The notes below the pieces were generated by a model, which was not told the DNA's origin, made no database searches, and was given only the letters and a program-made list of their open reading frames with translations. From contig CM059624.1 of assembly GCA_030435675.1 (NCBI GenBank), positions 6,534,769-6,598,768 of the forward strand: a stretch of DNA of 64,000 nucleotides, given 5' to 3'. This document shows positions 21,880 to 32,802 of this stretch, in pieces; the first letter of the stretch is position 1, and each line of letters begins with the position of its first letter. The DNA is from Steinernema hermaphroditum (taxonomy: Eukaryota; Nematoda; Chromadorea; Rhabditida; Steinernematidae). A program made the translations under genes and the position numbers.

Positions 21880-23902
21880 TCCTCCCTTTGAATACGGTTC
21901 CCACCCCCCCCCCCCTTACTCCTGCATTCCAGAACGTTCTCTAGTGCATTTAGACGGCCCCGCCGACTAGCTACTTTCACATTCCGGTCTCATTGTACAT
22001 AACTCTCTTTTTTGTGTTTTCCGCGGTCAGAGCTGTCATCAGTCCGAAGCCGACGCGATCCAAGCTGAGCTTCTTCTAGTCATGTGTACATAGATTCTTT
22101 CTTTTTTTCCTCCGTGAATCATCACATTTTGCCATACGTTGTGTTATAAGTCTCCGTTCCATTCCACATAGGCCTTCAAATGGTAATACTTGTAGTCATC
22201 CAGAATAAAATTGACATTATATTCTTGATTTTATTGTCTTGGGAGACCGTGCCAAACCGAGGGTTCCTTAAAGATTAGGTTATTCGTTGTGTATAAGGAT
22301 GAAACGTTGCTGACCACCAGAAGGATTTCCCGTTGAAAACAGTTTGGCGTCTTAGTGGAGCCCTGGCTGGGGCAACGGAAGATCGATTCCTTTGCGGTGG
22401 TGGCGGTTGGCTTCTAAGAAGTAGTAGAGGAAACCAAATTAAGTGGTTTTAAAAAGTGGACGTTTTATAGACGCATAAAAAGGCACAGTGCCACTTCAGA
22501 GTTTCAGCAATGCCTCTCGGCTTCTCGCGAAGCGTGAGTGGTCAGGCGGTGGCGAGACGGTGGTTTTGTTGTATTCCAGGCGATCGTTGCATCAAGCACG
22601 ATGGCCGAAAACGACCGCTCAATGAAGAACCACCGATCGACCGATCACCACCGACACAAATAAAAGACAAAGTAAGTGGTTAGACCCAGAATCTTGAACT
22701 TCTCTATTCCGATCCTCGATTACACATTTGGAGTCAAAAATGCTAGCATACAGTGACTGTAGCATATCTACCACAAGGCTTTTTAGAAATTCCGTATCCT
22801 GGATTATGAGGCATAGGTATCGGGTAAATTCCGCGGATGGTAAATTCCGCGGACTCGTTGGATTCCAAGCGTGCTCAAAGCGAACGTAGGACCATGCATC
22901 CCTACAAATTTAGGCTGCGAGCGAGCCGCAGGCGAGCTCTGCATTCATTTTCTGGAACGGGCCTAACATTTAGGCTTGGCTTAGGCTCCGGGTTAGGACT
23001 ATGCCTGTTGATTTAACGCGAGCCCGAAGGGCGAGGCCCTGTTGTCTTAACAGCTTCGCTGATATCCTAGTACTTCTGACCTAGATTCATTTGGATTCGT
23101 TTTTGGTGGAAAGTAGACTTTCACGGCTCAATTGTGCATTATTCAAATCGATCTCTTCGGTGCCACACGTCTCGTCCATCCATCTCCGAACAGTCCAATC
23201 CGGGGTCCAGGTCAGCTGTCCGGCAGTCAGAAAAATCGCCGAAATTGGTTTCAAATCGGCGCACATGCAGGCGGAAAGCAAACAAAGCGGCAGCAGGTGA
23301 CTCGGCAGCGTTCGGTGGCCGCGAACGGCGCCACAAGAGGACAAATTACGATATGCGCGCAGCCACAAACATCTGCCGCGGCGGCGATGAAAGCGAAGTT
23401 GACGAGTGAAAAGAATGCGAAATGAGGTGTGACGGCGATTCCTCCGGGCGTCGCCGATATGGCAGATGTCGCCACGCGAGCTCAATTGCTTAATTATACG
23501 GTAGCCGACCGGGGTGACCCTCGCAGAAATACAATACTTCGCGCAGAAATCCAATTAGGAGTCAAGTGGAATGTAACTGTTCGCGAGCTGCTGTTACGAC
23601 ATCCTCTTGAACTCCGAGAATGGAACGACGGGATAATCGGAAGGGCAAATAAACACAAATGGAGGTGCATGGACAAAAATAAGGGTGATGGTTGCAGGAA
23701 GACACGAGAGTCACCATAAAGCGCTTCCAGAGCTAGTCCGATCCGATAAGTGTCCGATCTTCCTAAGAACGCCTACCTTTTTCAACGCAGGTCAAGCGAC
23801 AAGCGTTTCGAAACGCTTTTCACACTTGAAACTTTGAAACGCATTGCTCGGCGCCCTTCATATATGCCGGACAAACGAAAAAGCTGAACCGGACAACAAA
23901 CG
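21880..23902. other. Intergenic region after egl-46
   Basis: The 3' flank has AATAAA near 22203. A 15-bp direct repeat GGTAAATTCCGCGGA occurs at 22822 and 22839. Apart from the small two-exon frame at 22510 no gene was seen. The block 23160-23660 is GC-rich with overlapping open frames on both strands but no domain. Confidence 0.4.
22510..22663 (+). CDS. Candidate micro-gene, 35 residues in two exons
   Basis: ATG at 22510 encodes MPLGFSRS, followed by GTGAGT and, after a 46-bp intron ending GTATTCCAG, 27 more codons (including STMAENDRSMKNHRSTDHH) to a stop that overlaps a poly(A) signal (AAATAAAAG). An AT-rich TTTTATAGACGCATAAAA lies about 40-50 bp upstream. Phase, donor, acceptor and poly(A) signal all fit, but the peptide is short, resembles nothing known to me and could be coincidence. 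Confidence 0.25.
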
Positions 23903-24247
23903 ATGGAATCTTCCAAAAATCTTGCGAAACTTATCGTGAAGACCGCTTCAAAAGGCGACAATCCTGACCTTCTCCACAAGCTTTGCACCCTTCTGGAGGG
24001 GAGCGACCTTTCGAACGCAGAGGTGCGCGACTATCTCTGGTGGCTGGGACCCTGCATGGACAAGCGAGTACGGCAGACGGCCGCCTTCTTGGAGGCGATG
24101 CTACCGGAGTACGTCGATGAGGACGGGGAAGAGTGTTCCTACGCGGAATTTAGCGGGAATCGATTCTCGGAGAACGCAGAAGTCTGCATCGCCTGGACTA
24201 TCATTGTTGGATCACTCGCATTCCTTGTGTATGCCCTTCTCTTTTGA
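23903..24247 (+). CDS. Small tail-anchored protein, tandem family member 1
   Basis: A single exon of 114 residues. The body is helical and acidic (LLHKLCTLLEGSDLSNAEVR) and the C terminus is one hydrophobic helix (AWTIIVGSLAFLVYALLF) that ends the protein, the layout of a tail-anchored membrane protein facing the cytosol. TATA-like ATATAT lies about 35 bp before the ATG and AATAAA about 45 bp after the stop. It shares the pattern LL.K.C..LE...L with the genes at 25560 and 26317, so the three look like an old tandem family. I do not recognise the family; an apoptosis-type or fusion-type role would be a guess. Confidence 0.65.
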   Translation: MESSKNLAKLIVKTASKGDNPDLLHKLCTLLEGSDLSNAEVRDYLWWLGPCMDKRVRQTAAFLEAMLPEYVDEDGEECSYAEFSGNRFSENAEVCIAWTIIVGSLAFLVYALLF

Positions 24248-25559
24248 TCTCTTTCGGTTTATCGGAAGGGAACGAGTTTAAATGTGACGGAATAAACTTC
24301 ACATCGGATGAATTTCAAAAATTGGTGATTCCATTTAATGTTGTAATATGGAATGTAGCCTTGGTCGACTTGAGTACCTGTTCCTAAATATGAAATTACT
24401 CAAGCATTATGGGTAAGATGCAAGTGGCAAAGAGGCGGGATGATTCATTAACAAAAAAAATTATTACATTTATTTCAGTAGAGAATCGGGCGAAATGAAA
24501 GATTGCGTTTTGTAGACAGTCTCTCCGTACACCATTTAGACGCGATTGAAGAATCAGACTGGTTGTTCATAGAGATGTCAGCAAAACCAACTGGTCCGTA
24601 TAAACGTCTGAAATGAGACCTGTGGAGACAGTCTGCAGTTGTTCATCTCTCCCTTTGCTATTGTGACCGAAATATCACTTTTCACTAAAGATAATGTAGC
24701 CATAATACACATCACTCGATCTTTTGTTCTGTTTAAGTCCGACATGTTTCTCTAAAAAGTAGATTCCATAGCGCAGAAATCTTCCTCATCTATCGACTCC
24801 TTGAGCTCTTTCGCAACTCCTTTGTCTCTGAACTTCCTTCCTCTAATCGCCCAATTACCGCCACGACGATCTCCATTTCGCAAAACGACTCGACGCCGCC
24901 GAAAGAATGACCTCGAACGGGGGAGTTACGGTTACCGGAAGCCTGTTCTCCGCTCCGCTCAGTTTACCGCATCCACTCGGCGCCGTCGCCGACAGCTGTT
25001 CGTTTCGCTAATTGTTTTGCACGAGGCCGTCGTCGTAAAAGGTCTCCATTATGCAAATTCGGTCGCTTCTTCCATTTACATAAACCGACCGTAGGCCGCC
25101 GGAAAGGAAAACATCGAATCCGTGGGGACGAAAAATGAGACGACGACCTGGCTGGCCTTTGTCCGCACACCCATACGATACCCGACTCTGGAAGACAAAA
25201 GGGGCGACGATTAAATTAGTTAATATTTCTGACGCGACAGATAATTGGTGCCAAGGAGACAATGGAGGGAAACGCGAGGGAAGGGAGGACAGAGCTGGAA
25301 GAGGTGTCCGGATGGACTGGCCCCCAATGCAGGCGAGGATAAAGAACTGGACAGTTCAAACAGTTCTTTCTTTCGAAAACCCGCAATTTTGCCGACGAGT
25401 GTGATAGCAATGGCAAGACCGTAGTATCTCCTGCTGCTACCTATTGCACCCGTTGCTTTTCCAGGTACATTCATAATCGCACTTGATCGCACATCGAACG
25501 TGTCAATTCACACTTCTCTTTCTACCAAACAGCCAAGCTCCCAGACCCGACAGTCCAGC
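24248..25559. other. Intergenic region between family members 1 and 2
   Basis: AT-rich for the first 550 bp, with AGACAGTCT words near 24514 and 24628 as in the suspected MITEs at 12.2 and 61.9 kb. Then a GC-rich block (24800-25420) follows with overlapping frames on both strands and no domain. No gene is supported. Confidence 0.35.
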
Positions 25560-25832
25560 ATGGTCCGGATCCATCCCGAAGACGTCTTCAGTGCCGTCGC
25601 CGCCTTCGCCAAGCACCGCCACCTTCTGGACAAGGTGTGCACCGCCCTCGAAGAGGAGGACCTGACGGAGGCCGACCAGAACTACTACATCGGCATCCTC
25701 AGCGAGTGCCAGGACTCCTATGTGTGGCTGATTAGCCCTGATTGGAAAAGGAAACTAAATAAAATCTACGTTTCAATGGTGGTTCGCAGTGGTTACAATT
25801 GGGCCTTTTACGAGTTTCTACTCATGAAGTAA
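25560..25832 (+). CDS. Small helical protein, tandem family member 2
   Basis: ATG at 25560 opens 90 residues. The core LLDKVCTALEEEDLTEADQN lines up with family member 1, and a tryptophan and cysteine follow. The C terminus (SMVVRSGYNWAFYEFLLMK) is only moderately hydrophobic and shorter than in its neighbours, so the tail anchor may be lost or weak. An earlier in-frame ATG at 25500 exists, but the extension is unlike its siblings. A poly(A) signal (CAATAAAAA) lies about 85 bp past the stop. Function unknown. Confidence 0.55.
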   Translation: MVRIHPEDVFSAVAAFAKHRHLLDKVCTALEEEDLTEADQNYYIGILSECQDSYVWLISPDWKRKLNKIYVSMVVRSGYNWAFYEFLLMK

Positions 25833-26316
25833 ATGGTATAAATCCCCTAAACAAGGTCCTGTCCTATCGACGAATGACTGAGACAAGGAAGCTTGTGACA
25901 TACGTTTTTTTTTTCAATAAAAACATTCCCTCGAGAAGTGAACAATAACGTGGAACAACTCAATTCTCGTGACTACCGTATGCCTACAGACCACTCCATA
26001 TTATCTCCTATATTATCTTTCAACAAAATTCTTGCGAGATCTCACGTCAACGTTTCACGCAACTTCGACGGAACTGCGCCCTGGGAACCCGCCCCGAGGT
26101 TACTTTTTCAGAGGCCGTGCAGCAATCGTCTTCAAAAGTAACTGCGACACAACTTTAGGTCTGCACGCGGAACACAAAGCGTTCGATCCAAGGTCGTTTT
26201 GGAGCGTTCGGAAGCGACCGGTTCTGACGACGTCTTCCTTGTTTGTTTCTTGCCCCCTTCTTGTCCTTTCGCGTCTTCTCTCGTCTGGAAATATTCGTTC
26301 GTGCACCCCTTTCCAG

Positions 26317-26634
26317 ATGGAACAGCACGCGAGCACCCTAAAGGCGATCGAGGTGCTCCGTGGGAACGCCGTCTTCTTGAACGCCATCTGTCGGACCATT
26401 GAAGGCGAACTGCTCAGTGGCTACGAGAAGGACTTCTTCGTGAAGAGTCTCTCCAGGTGGGAAGACGACGCCAGGATCCGGAAGACCATCGAGTGCCTGA
26501 AGACGAACGCCACGGCGGAGGAACGAGACGCGAGAAAGAAGGACTGGAGGTTTCTCTTCGTCTGCTTTTTCTTGGCCATTTTGACCGCGGGCTATTTGAT
26601 CTCCGTCATGGTTGTGAAGACAATGAGCGTGTAG
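26317..26634 (+). CDS. Small tail-anchored protein, tandem family member 3
   Basis: The ATG directly follows an acceptor (CCTTTCCAG), as in trans-spliced worm messages; 105 residues. The helical core VFLNAICRTIEGELLSGYEK matches the family pattern, then basic residues (RDARKKDWR) precede a C-terminal membrane helix (FLFVCFFLAILTAGYLISVM) with eight residues beyond it. Positive residues before a terminal helix favour a cytosol-facing tail anchor. AATAAA lies immediately after the stop. It ends about 110 bp from the convergent kinase gene. Function unknown. Confidence 0.65.
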   Translation: MEQHASTLKAIEVLRGNAVFLNAICRTIEGELLSGYEKDFFVKSLSRWEDDARIRKTIECLKTNATAEERDARKKDWRFLFVCFFLAILTAGYLISVMVVKTMSV

Positions 26635-26742
26635 AAGCAATAAAGAGGTCTCTTCCTCTGATGCCCAGAAGTTGAGAATTTTAGAAAACATCAAAATCAA
26701 GTCAGAAGTGGAACTTGTTTTATTTTACAACCAGAGAACATG

Positions 26743-28020
26743 CTAAAATTGTTCACTCTTCTGCGTTTCGACATCCTGCAGCGTGGAGTCTTCCTTCGAG
26801 TGGCCGCCCACCACCGAGGCGCCTTCGTCGTCGTCGTCGCCGAACTCGGACGCCACGTCCTTCACCTCTCGAAGCGTCTGTGACTGACTCGTATCCACGA
26901 TGACTCGTTCGTCCACCTCGCAGCTGTTCCTGAAAGCGACAATCATTTCAGAGACTGTCCCCTACACTCACTCCTCGAACGACTCGGCGATCTGCCCGCT
27001 CCGTTGCCGGATGTGCTTGTAGTAGGCGCCCTTCGGCTCCCAGTCGAAGGGTCCCATCAGGCTTGCGCCCTTCTTCGCCTTCTGGATCATGTCCGTGAAA
27101 GTGTCGACGATGAGCTTGTAGTCGGGTATCTTGAAGTAGTTCAGCTTGCGAAGGTGTTTGTAAATGATGACGGTGTCCTTCGGGCAGCCGACCATCACGT
27201 CCTTCCCGATGCTCGACTTACACTCCTCCACCTGTGAACGGTCCATCCCGCGCCACGGCAGCTCACCGGTGACCATCTCGATGAACGTGTAGAAGACGGA
27301 CCAGATGTCGTCGCAGAAGCCAGGCTCCTCGTTCCGGTGCACGGACACGGAGCAGAATCGCATCGTTCCTCGAAAGCGGACATATCCCCTCGGGGGTCGG
27401 AGCACCTTTTCTCCCTCCTCATTTCTGAGCTGAAGACTATGGTAGTTAGAAGAGCGCTTAACTGTTGTTCTTGCCTTGGCGATCCTCGCCAGTCCGAAGT
27501 CGAGAATGAACAGAGTCTGTCGGTTCTTGTTCGATGCTCCGAGGGCGAAGTTTCCTGGTTTCACATCTCGGTGCACGAAGCCAGCCTCGTGAAGGTCCCG
27601 CAGGGCCTCGACCATCTGGATCGCGAGGCGAACGCTCGTGCTCAGCGTGAACTTATTCTTCGGGCAGCGCTTCCGGAGATGTGAGATCGAGGGCCCCAGC
27701 AGCTTCATGACGACGAAGTTGAATTTCGGGGTGCAACCCGTATCATACATCTCCGTCACGTGAGCGCTCTTCTTCGCCACATTGCGCATCACGAGCGCCT
27801 CCATCTTAAGCATCTCGAGGTCTTCCTTCCGTGGCTCCACCTTCATTGCCGCGTGGAATTTTGGATTCTTCTGGTCGTATACTTCCCACACGACGCCACA
27901 TGCGCCTTCGCCTATCTTCCGGATCACCTGAAGGGATTACTGCAGCCCGGAGGGAACTCGAACGCTCACCTCCCATCTGTCGCCGACGACGGTTCCGGCA
28001 CTGATGGGAATCTGTAGCAT
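26743..28020 (-). CDS. TTBK-like protein kinase (CK1 superfamily), copy A
   Basis: Four exons (28020-27970, 27927-27475, 27429-26972, 26929-26743) join to about 382 residues. The catalytic parts are intact: glycine loop IGEGACGVVW, the lysine in AAMKVEPR, HRDVKPGNF, DFGLARI, and the TTBK-type RPPRGYVRFRGTMRFCSV and NEEPGFCDDIWS segments. Tau-tubulin-kinase-like genes are strongly expanded in nematodes and many worm members are germline or sperm expressed; substrates here are unknown. The tail is acidic (EFGDDDDEGASVVGGHS). Intron 2 uses a GC donor (AAGGCAAGAAC, from 27474) and is 45 nt, in frame and without stops, so an unspliced form would insert 15 residues. AATAAA follows the stop. Its closest relative is the divergent neighbour at 28288. 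Confidence 0.9.
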
Positions 28021-28287
28021 TGTAAGCTCTGGCGACGTTCGTATGGTTCGATCGAAAAGCGAAAAGCCGACGGCGACGCCGCGCGACCGTTTTTCGAATC
28101 TCGAAAGGGAGCTGAATGAGGTAGAGGTGCCAGAGCCGGCTGCTGCAGAACGACACGGCTCGTCGAAGGTGTCTAGACTTCGGAGCAGCAGCAGCGACTC
28201 CAATACTCACTTCATGGAATGTGAACGTGGACGGTCGGTCTGCTGAAAGGTGTACTCTCATTTCGTTCGTTTTGGTCCATCGCCGCG
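28021..28287. promoter_or_regulatory. 267-bp bidirectional promoter of the TTBK pair
   Basis: Only this spacer separates the two head-to-head kinase start codons, so both promoters must lie in it or overlap the 5' leaders. No TATA box was identified. Its compactness suggests co-expression of the pair. Confidence 0.55.
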
Positions 28288-29619
28288 ATGACTTCCGTGA
28301 ACGAGGTGAAGCAGCTCCCCGTGGAAGTGGGCCTTGTAGTCAACTCCAGATGGGAGGTGAGTTCCTTTCCCGGACTACCGTAATCCCGCGGACACTTCAG
28401 ATGGTGCGGAAGATAGGCGAGGGCGCGTGTGGCGTTGTGTGGGAGGCAATCGACCTGAAGACGAAGAAGGGCCACGCGGCGGTGAAGTTCGAGCCGCGGA
28501 AGGAAGACCAAGAGATGCTCAAGATGGAGGCGGTCATCATGCGGAGTCTCTCAAAGAGTACCCACGCCGCAAAGCTCTTCGACAGTGGCTGCACCCCGAA
28601 GTACAACTTTATCGTTATGAAGATGCTGGGGCCCTCGCTGTGTTACCTCCGGGAACAAACTCCCCAAATGAAGTTCACTCTCCGCACGGCTGTCCGCATC
28701 GCCATGCAGACAATCGAGGCTCTGCGGGATCTCCACGAGGCCGGCTTTGTGCACCGTGACGTCAAGCCGGCGAACTTCGTGATGGGAGCCGGGAAGAACT
28801 CAAGGAGTACAGTGTTCATGCTCGACTTCGGGCTCTCCAGAATTGTCAAAGTAGGTGGTTTTCTAATCGCCCAATCAGTCCCTTCCTCGGTTTAGCTTAA
28901 GAACGATAAGGGCGAGGCAACACTCCGTCCCCCGAGGGGATACGTCCGCTTTCGAGGAACGCCGCGCTACTGTTCTGTCCTCGTTCACCGTAACGAGGAG
29001 CCCGGCCTTTCCGACGACATCTGGTAAGGCGAAGCTCACCTCCGGGTCATACCCTCGATTCCAGGTCTATATTCTACATGTTTATTGAGATGTTCACGGG
29101 AGATCTTCCGTGGCGCGGCCTCTCGCGTATCATGGTGGAGAACAAGAAGGTAAACCTCGGGAAGGACGTGATGATCGGCTGCCCGAAGGACACCGTCGTC
29201 ATCTACAAACACCTTCGCAAGCTGAACTACTTCAAGGTACCCGACTACAAGCTCATCGTCGACACCTTCTCAGGGATGGTGACGAAGAAGGGCGGATCTC
29301 TGAGTGGCCCTCTGGACTGGGAACCGGCCGGAGCTCATTACCGGCACGTAAAGATGAAGAGTCGACACATCGCTGCCGTTTACAAAGAGTACGGCTGCAG
29401 TATAACCACCGTTGTACGTGAAGAGCTTTCAGTGTCAACGAACAGGAGGCCGACGAGAAGATGGTTCTCGACGTTCTGACGAACCCAGAAACGCTGCGCG
29501 AGGTAAAGGACATCGAGACGGAATTTAAGAATGAAGATGACATTGGTGCCTCAGTCGTCGCTGGGCACTCAAACGAAGATTCTACACTGTTGGATGTCGA
29601 CGGGCCGCAAAGTAAATGA
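28288..29619 (+). CDS. TTBK-like protein kinase (CK1 superfamily), copy B
   Basis: Five exons (28288-28356, 28401-28850, 28896-29023, 29065-29413, 29446-29619) give about 389 residues. The catalytic residues are intact: GEGACGVVW, AAVKFEPR, HRDVKPANF, DFGLSRI, then RPPRGYVRFRGTPRYCSV and NEEPGLSDDIWS. The first intron and the one after the DFG segment sit at the same positions as in copy A, and the acidic tails match (LREVKDIETEF..., DIGASVVAGHSNEDSTL), so the pair arose by inverted duplication. The last intron is only 32 nt in the best in-phase model; if it is retained the protein ends at 29479 with a different tail. Intron 1 contains CTACCGTA. Confidence 0.9.
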
Positions 29620-29732
29620 AAACCTGCAATGATGTCGCAATGAGTCAGTGTTCCAAAGAGAAATCATTTGTGGAAACATCGGGATCACAAAACCACGTAC
29701 AAGCTTTATTAAAAACGAAAATCACAGTAAAC

Positions 29733-31705
29733 CTAGAGATTTGATTCCGATGTTGTGCTACCTTTCTTTGATGGGCGCCTCAAGAAGTTTCTGAGTTTCC
29801 TGAAATAAGAATGTCAGCATGACGCTTTTTTTGCACTGGATGGCTTACTTTTCCTTTTTCTTCGATGCTGGAGTCGGCAGAGTTTGCGCTGATACATCTG
29901 CAACAAATATATATTTATATTCATGCGCAAATGATGTTGGCAAAGTTGGGTGAAAATGCTCAAACAGCTATTTACCTGCGAAGACGCTGGTGTTGTCAGA
30001 GGGCCCCCCTCCTGTCTTGTTCATGACGTTGTTGAGTACCCACACATCACACCGCTGATCATCGATACGCTTACTCTGCATGCGTTGAATCATGGTGAAG
30101 ATGTCCTCCTTGGGGGCGACTTGGGAGTTAGTGGAACACACGGGTGGCTTCTTGTCCTTTGCCGACAAAGTCGACGTCGATTGCTGAACAGGAACGATCA
30201 GAACTGCCACTCGATAAACAATCACCTTTGACATATTTGATGCATTGAGGAATTCGGTGGCGGATGTTTGTGACACTCCACATTCGGCGCTTGTGCTCGA
30301 GTGGAGCGATGTGTCTAGCGGCGTTGTGCTGACTCCGTTCGCCATGGAAATCTTCGTGATCAGAGATTGCAGCGAGGCGGAAAGCAGCTTCGACATGTCC
30401 GCTCGGCTAGGGTCCGCGGAATCATCGGTCTTCAGTCGGCCATCGACGATGAGCGAGGCACCAGCTTCGCCTTGCAACAACTGCTTGATTTGGTCATTGG
30501 CCGACATCTCCATAGCGGGGTCACGCAGCTGAACAAGACAGAATGGAAGGGTACCAGAAAAGAGCCGTACCTCCTTGGCCAATTTCCTATTCAGCGCGAG
30601 AAAATAGAGCGCTTTCGGCCGGTCATTTTTGCTCTCGAAACATGCTGCTAGAGACGCACAGGCTCGCGCCTCTCCAGCACAGTCCTTCAGCTCCCGGGCA
30701 AGTGACAACGCCAACCTAAGACGAAACCATTTCGGTGAAAAGCGCTTCGTTCGCAGTACGCTTACTTGTAGTTGTGAATGGCTTCATCCCATTTCGACAT
30801 GCGAACATGGGCATTGCCAAGATTGGACCAGGCACGTCGCATGGCAGCTCGATCACAAAACTGGCGAGCAATATCAAGGCGCTGCAATTACGGTAATCTG
30901 TATTAATCATACTATTAATGTTGATGTGTACCTTCTGGTGATAGAAAACAGCAGTTTCGAAATCTCCCAATAAATAATAGACATTCCCGAGGTTACCGAA
31001 GGTTCGACCTTGAGAGAACAGATCATGCAGCTGCTCGACAACATCGAGATTTTGCCTAAAATTAAAAGCAATATGAAGGAATCTCTGCAACAGCCTACTT
31101 GTACAGCTCTACGGCTCTCCTGAGATCCTCACGGCTTACTGAGGCAGAGCTTTGATCGTGGCTACTCAGCTGAGGCTGGTTGTTCTGGCTCCCTTTGGAG
31201 TGGTAAACTGTAGCGAGGTTGTACAGAGCCCTCGCAACGCAGATCTTAAAATGATACAGCTTAGAATATGCAATAGAGAGTGACGAGCATACAGGGTCAT
31301 TCATCCTTTGTGCGATCTTAAGATGAAGCTCGCAGTAGTACAGCGCGTCCTTGTAGTTTGCCAGGGCCTTGTTCGTGTTTCCGAGGTTTCCATAGGCTTT
31401 CGCTTTTCCAGATGGGTCCTTCATCATTCTAAAACCACGATTACACGGACGTAGAAACGGAGAACTACTTGCTCAGCGATCACCAGATCGTGGCGGTGGA
31501 AATGCAGCGCCTTCGTATAGTTCCTGATCGAAAAGTAGGCATTTCCCAGCTGAGAGTAGATGGCAGTAAGGAGCTGCATCTTCGTCGTGCCCACCTCGAT
31601 CGCCTTCTCGAGGTGCTGGATGCCCAGGTGGACATTATTGTCGCGGATCAACCGCTCGCCTTCTTGCGCCAAGGCGAGGCATTCGGGCTTCTCCCCCTCA
31701 GCCAT
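29733..31705 (-). CDS. ags-3: AGS-3/GPSM-type TPR-GoLoco protein
   Basis: About nine exons. The N-terminal half has six or so TPR units of the LGN/Pins/AGS3 type, with the family phrases CLALAQEGERLI, LLTAIYSQLGNAYF, YGNLGNTNKALANY, FGNLGNVYYLLGDF and WSNLGNAHVRMSKW. After a Ser/Thr-rich linker comes one clear GoLoco motif, EDIFTMIQRMQSKRIDDQRC, which binds G-alpha-i/o in the GDP state. The tail is basic and ends near SKKGSTTSESNL. These proteins regulate G-alpha signalling and link it to NuMA-type proteins. Mammalian GPSM1 and GPSM2 carry four GoLocos; only one is seen here. ATG at 31705 directly follows TTTTCAG. The junction of exons 1 and 2 (around 31469-31425) fits only with an odd acceptor. 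One intron (near 31292-31245) is 48 nt, open and in frame. AATAAA is present after the stop. Confidence 0.85.
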
Positions 31706-32802
31706 CGCTCTGAAAGGAGAAGAAGGTTTCTGTTGAGAGGCTGGATAGAAAGCGCTAAACACGCGATGCGGAAAACATTACGCGAAAATGATACCGTAAA
31801 CATCGGAGCGCGCGGCGGACGTCAGGACTGTTTATTTTTTTTTTGTTTATTTTTTTTATATTTAGACACCGTGCCGTCTACAGCCACCACCTACTGCCTA
31901 CATCGCCAGATGCTCTTCTGCTGTCTACTGTTTTCGTCAATTGTCCTCTTATTGTCTAGTCTCTTTTTTGCATATGCCGTGTTCGCAGTTAGATGTCAGT
32001 TTTTGGTTTTGTGTCCGGACTGTTATAAATAAACACTATAATATCGGTAATAAACACTCTCGTTTAAACCACCGCGTCCCCACTTCTCCGACCACGCTTG
32101 GCAAGCCACGAAAACTCGCCAATGTACTTAACAGTTTCCGGAACATACCAGACTCATAAACAGTCAAAGAACCAAAAGATCTTGGAAAAAGGACAGTTTG
32201 CAGTCCCTGATAGGAACACATCAAAAGTGTGTTAGCCATTCTGATTCCGCGGTCGAATAACAGTTTCCGGAACATACCGCGGACATGCAATTGGTAAGAG
32301 CGCTAGTGATCTAAAGACAGCAAACAAATAGCGCGCACGTGCGCTTAGCAACCTATGAAGTAAGAGAATTCGCTGTTAACCATCAAAACTGAACAGAATT
32401 TCGTTTTCTATCCGCGTTTTCTATCCTTGTTGTTGAACAAAGGCCAAGAAGCCCAAAAACACACGTGGAAGGAGGAAGACCGAGCAACAACGAAACCCTG
32501 GCGAGCTTCTGTGGCAATTCTTGGGTGCGGACAGCACGAAGTTAGTGCGAACAGGAAGAGCAAAACGAAGAAAACGAAATGTAGAAGATGGACGCGAGAA
32601 TCCCTCTCGCTTCGATACGATAGAGATGTTCGTGGTAGGAGCCAGGCAATTCTTTGAGGGGAGGCCGGAGGGCTTTTCACTTTCAATTCTGAGCCATCGT
32701 GTACGGGTTGTATTTTTCTGTTGCGCGGGTTTGATTGAAACAACGGTACAGGCATCGTGAGATTCGATGTGATTATTTATCGTGACGTTTATCGGAGCTA
32801 AC
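31706..32802. other. Spacer between AGS-3 and LIN-5-like genes
   Basis: Contains long T runs (31830-31860) and a perfect 20-bp direct repeat AACAGTTTCCGGAACATACC at 32131-32150 and 32259-32278. No coding frame with domain or splice support was found. Confidence 0.45.

Noticed and set aside
22900..23010. Several TTTAGGC/TTAGG words close together, like nematode telomere repeats (TTAGGC)
   Set aside because: The words are irregularly spaced and not tandem; too few for an interstitial telomere array.
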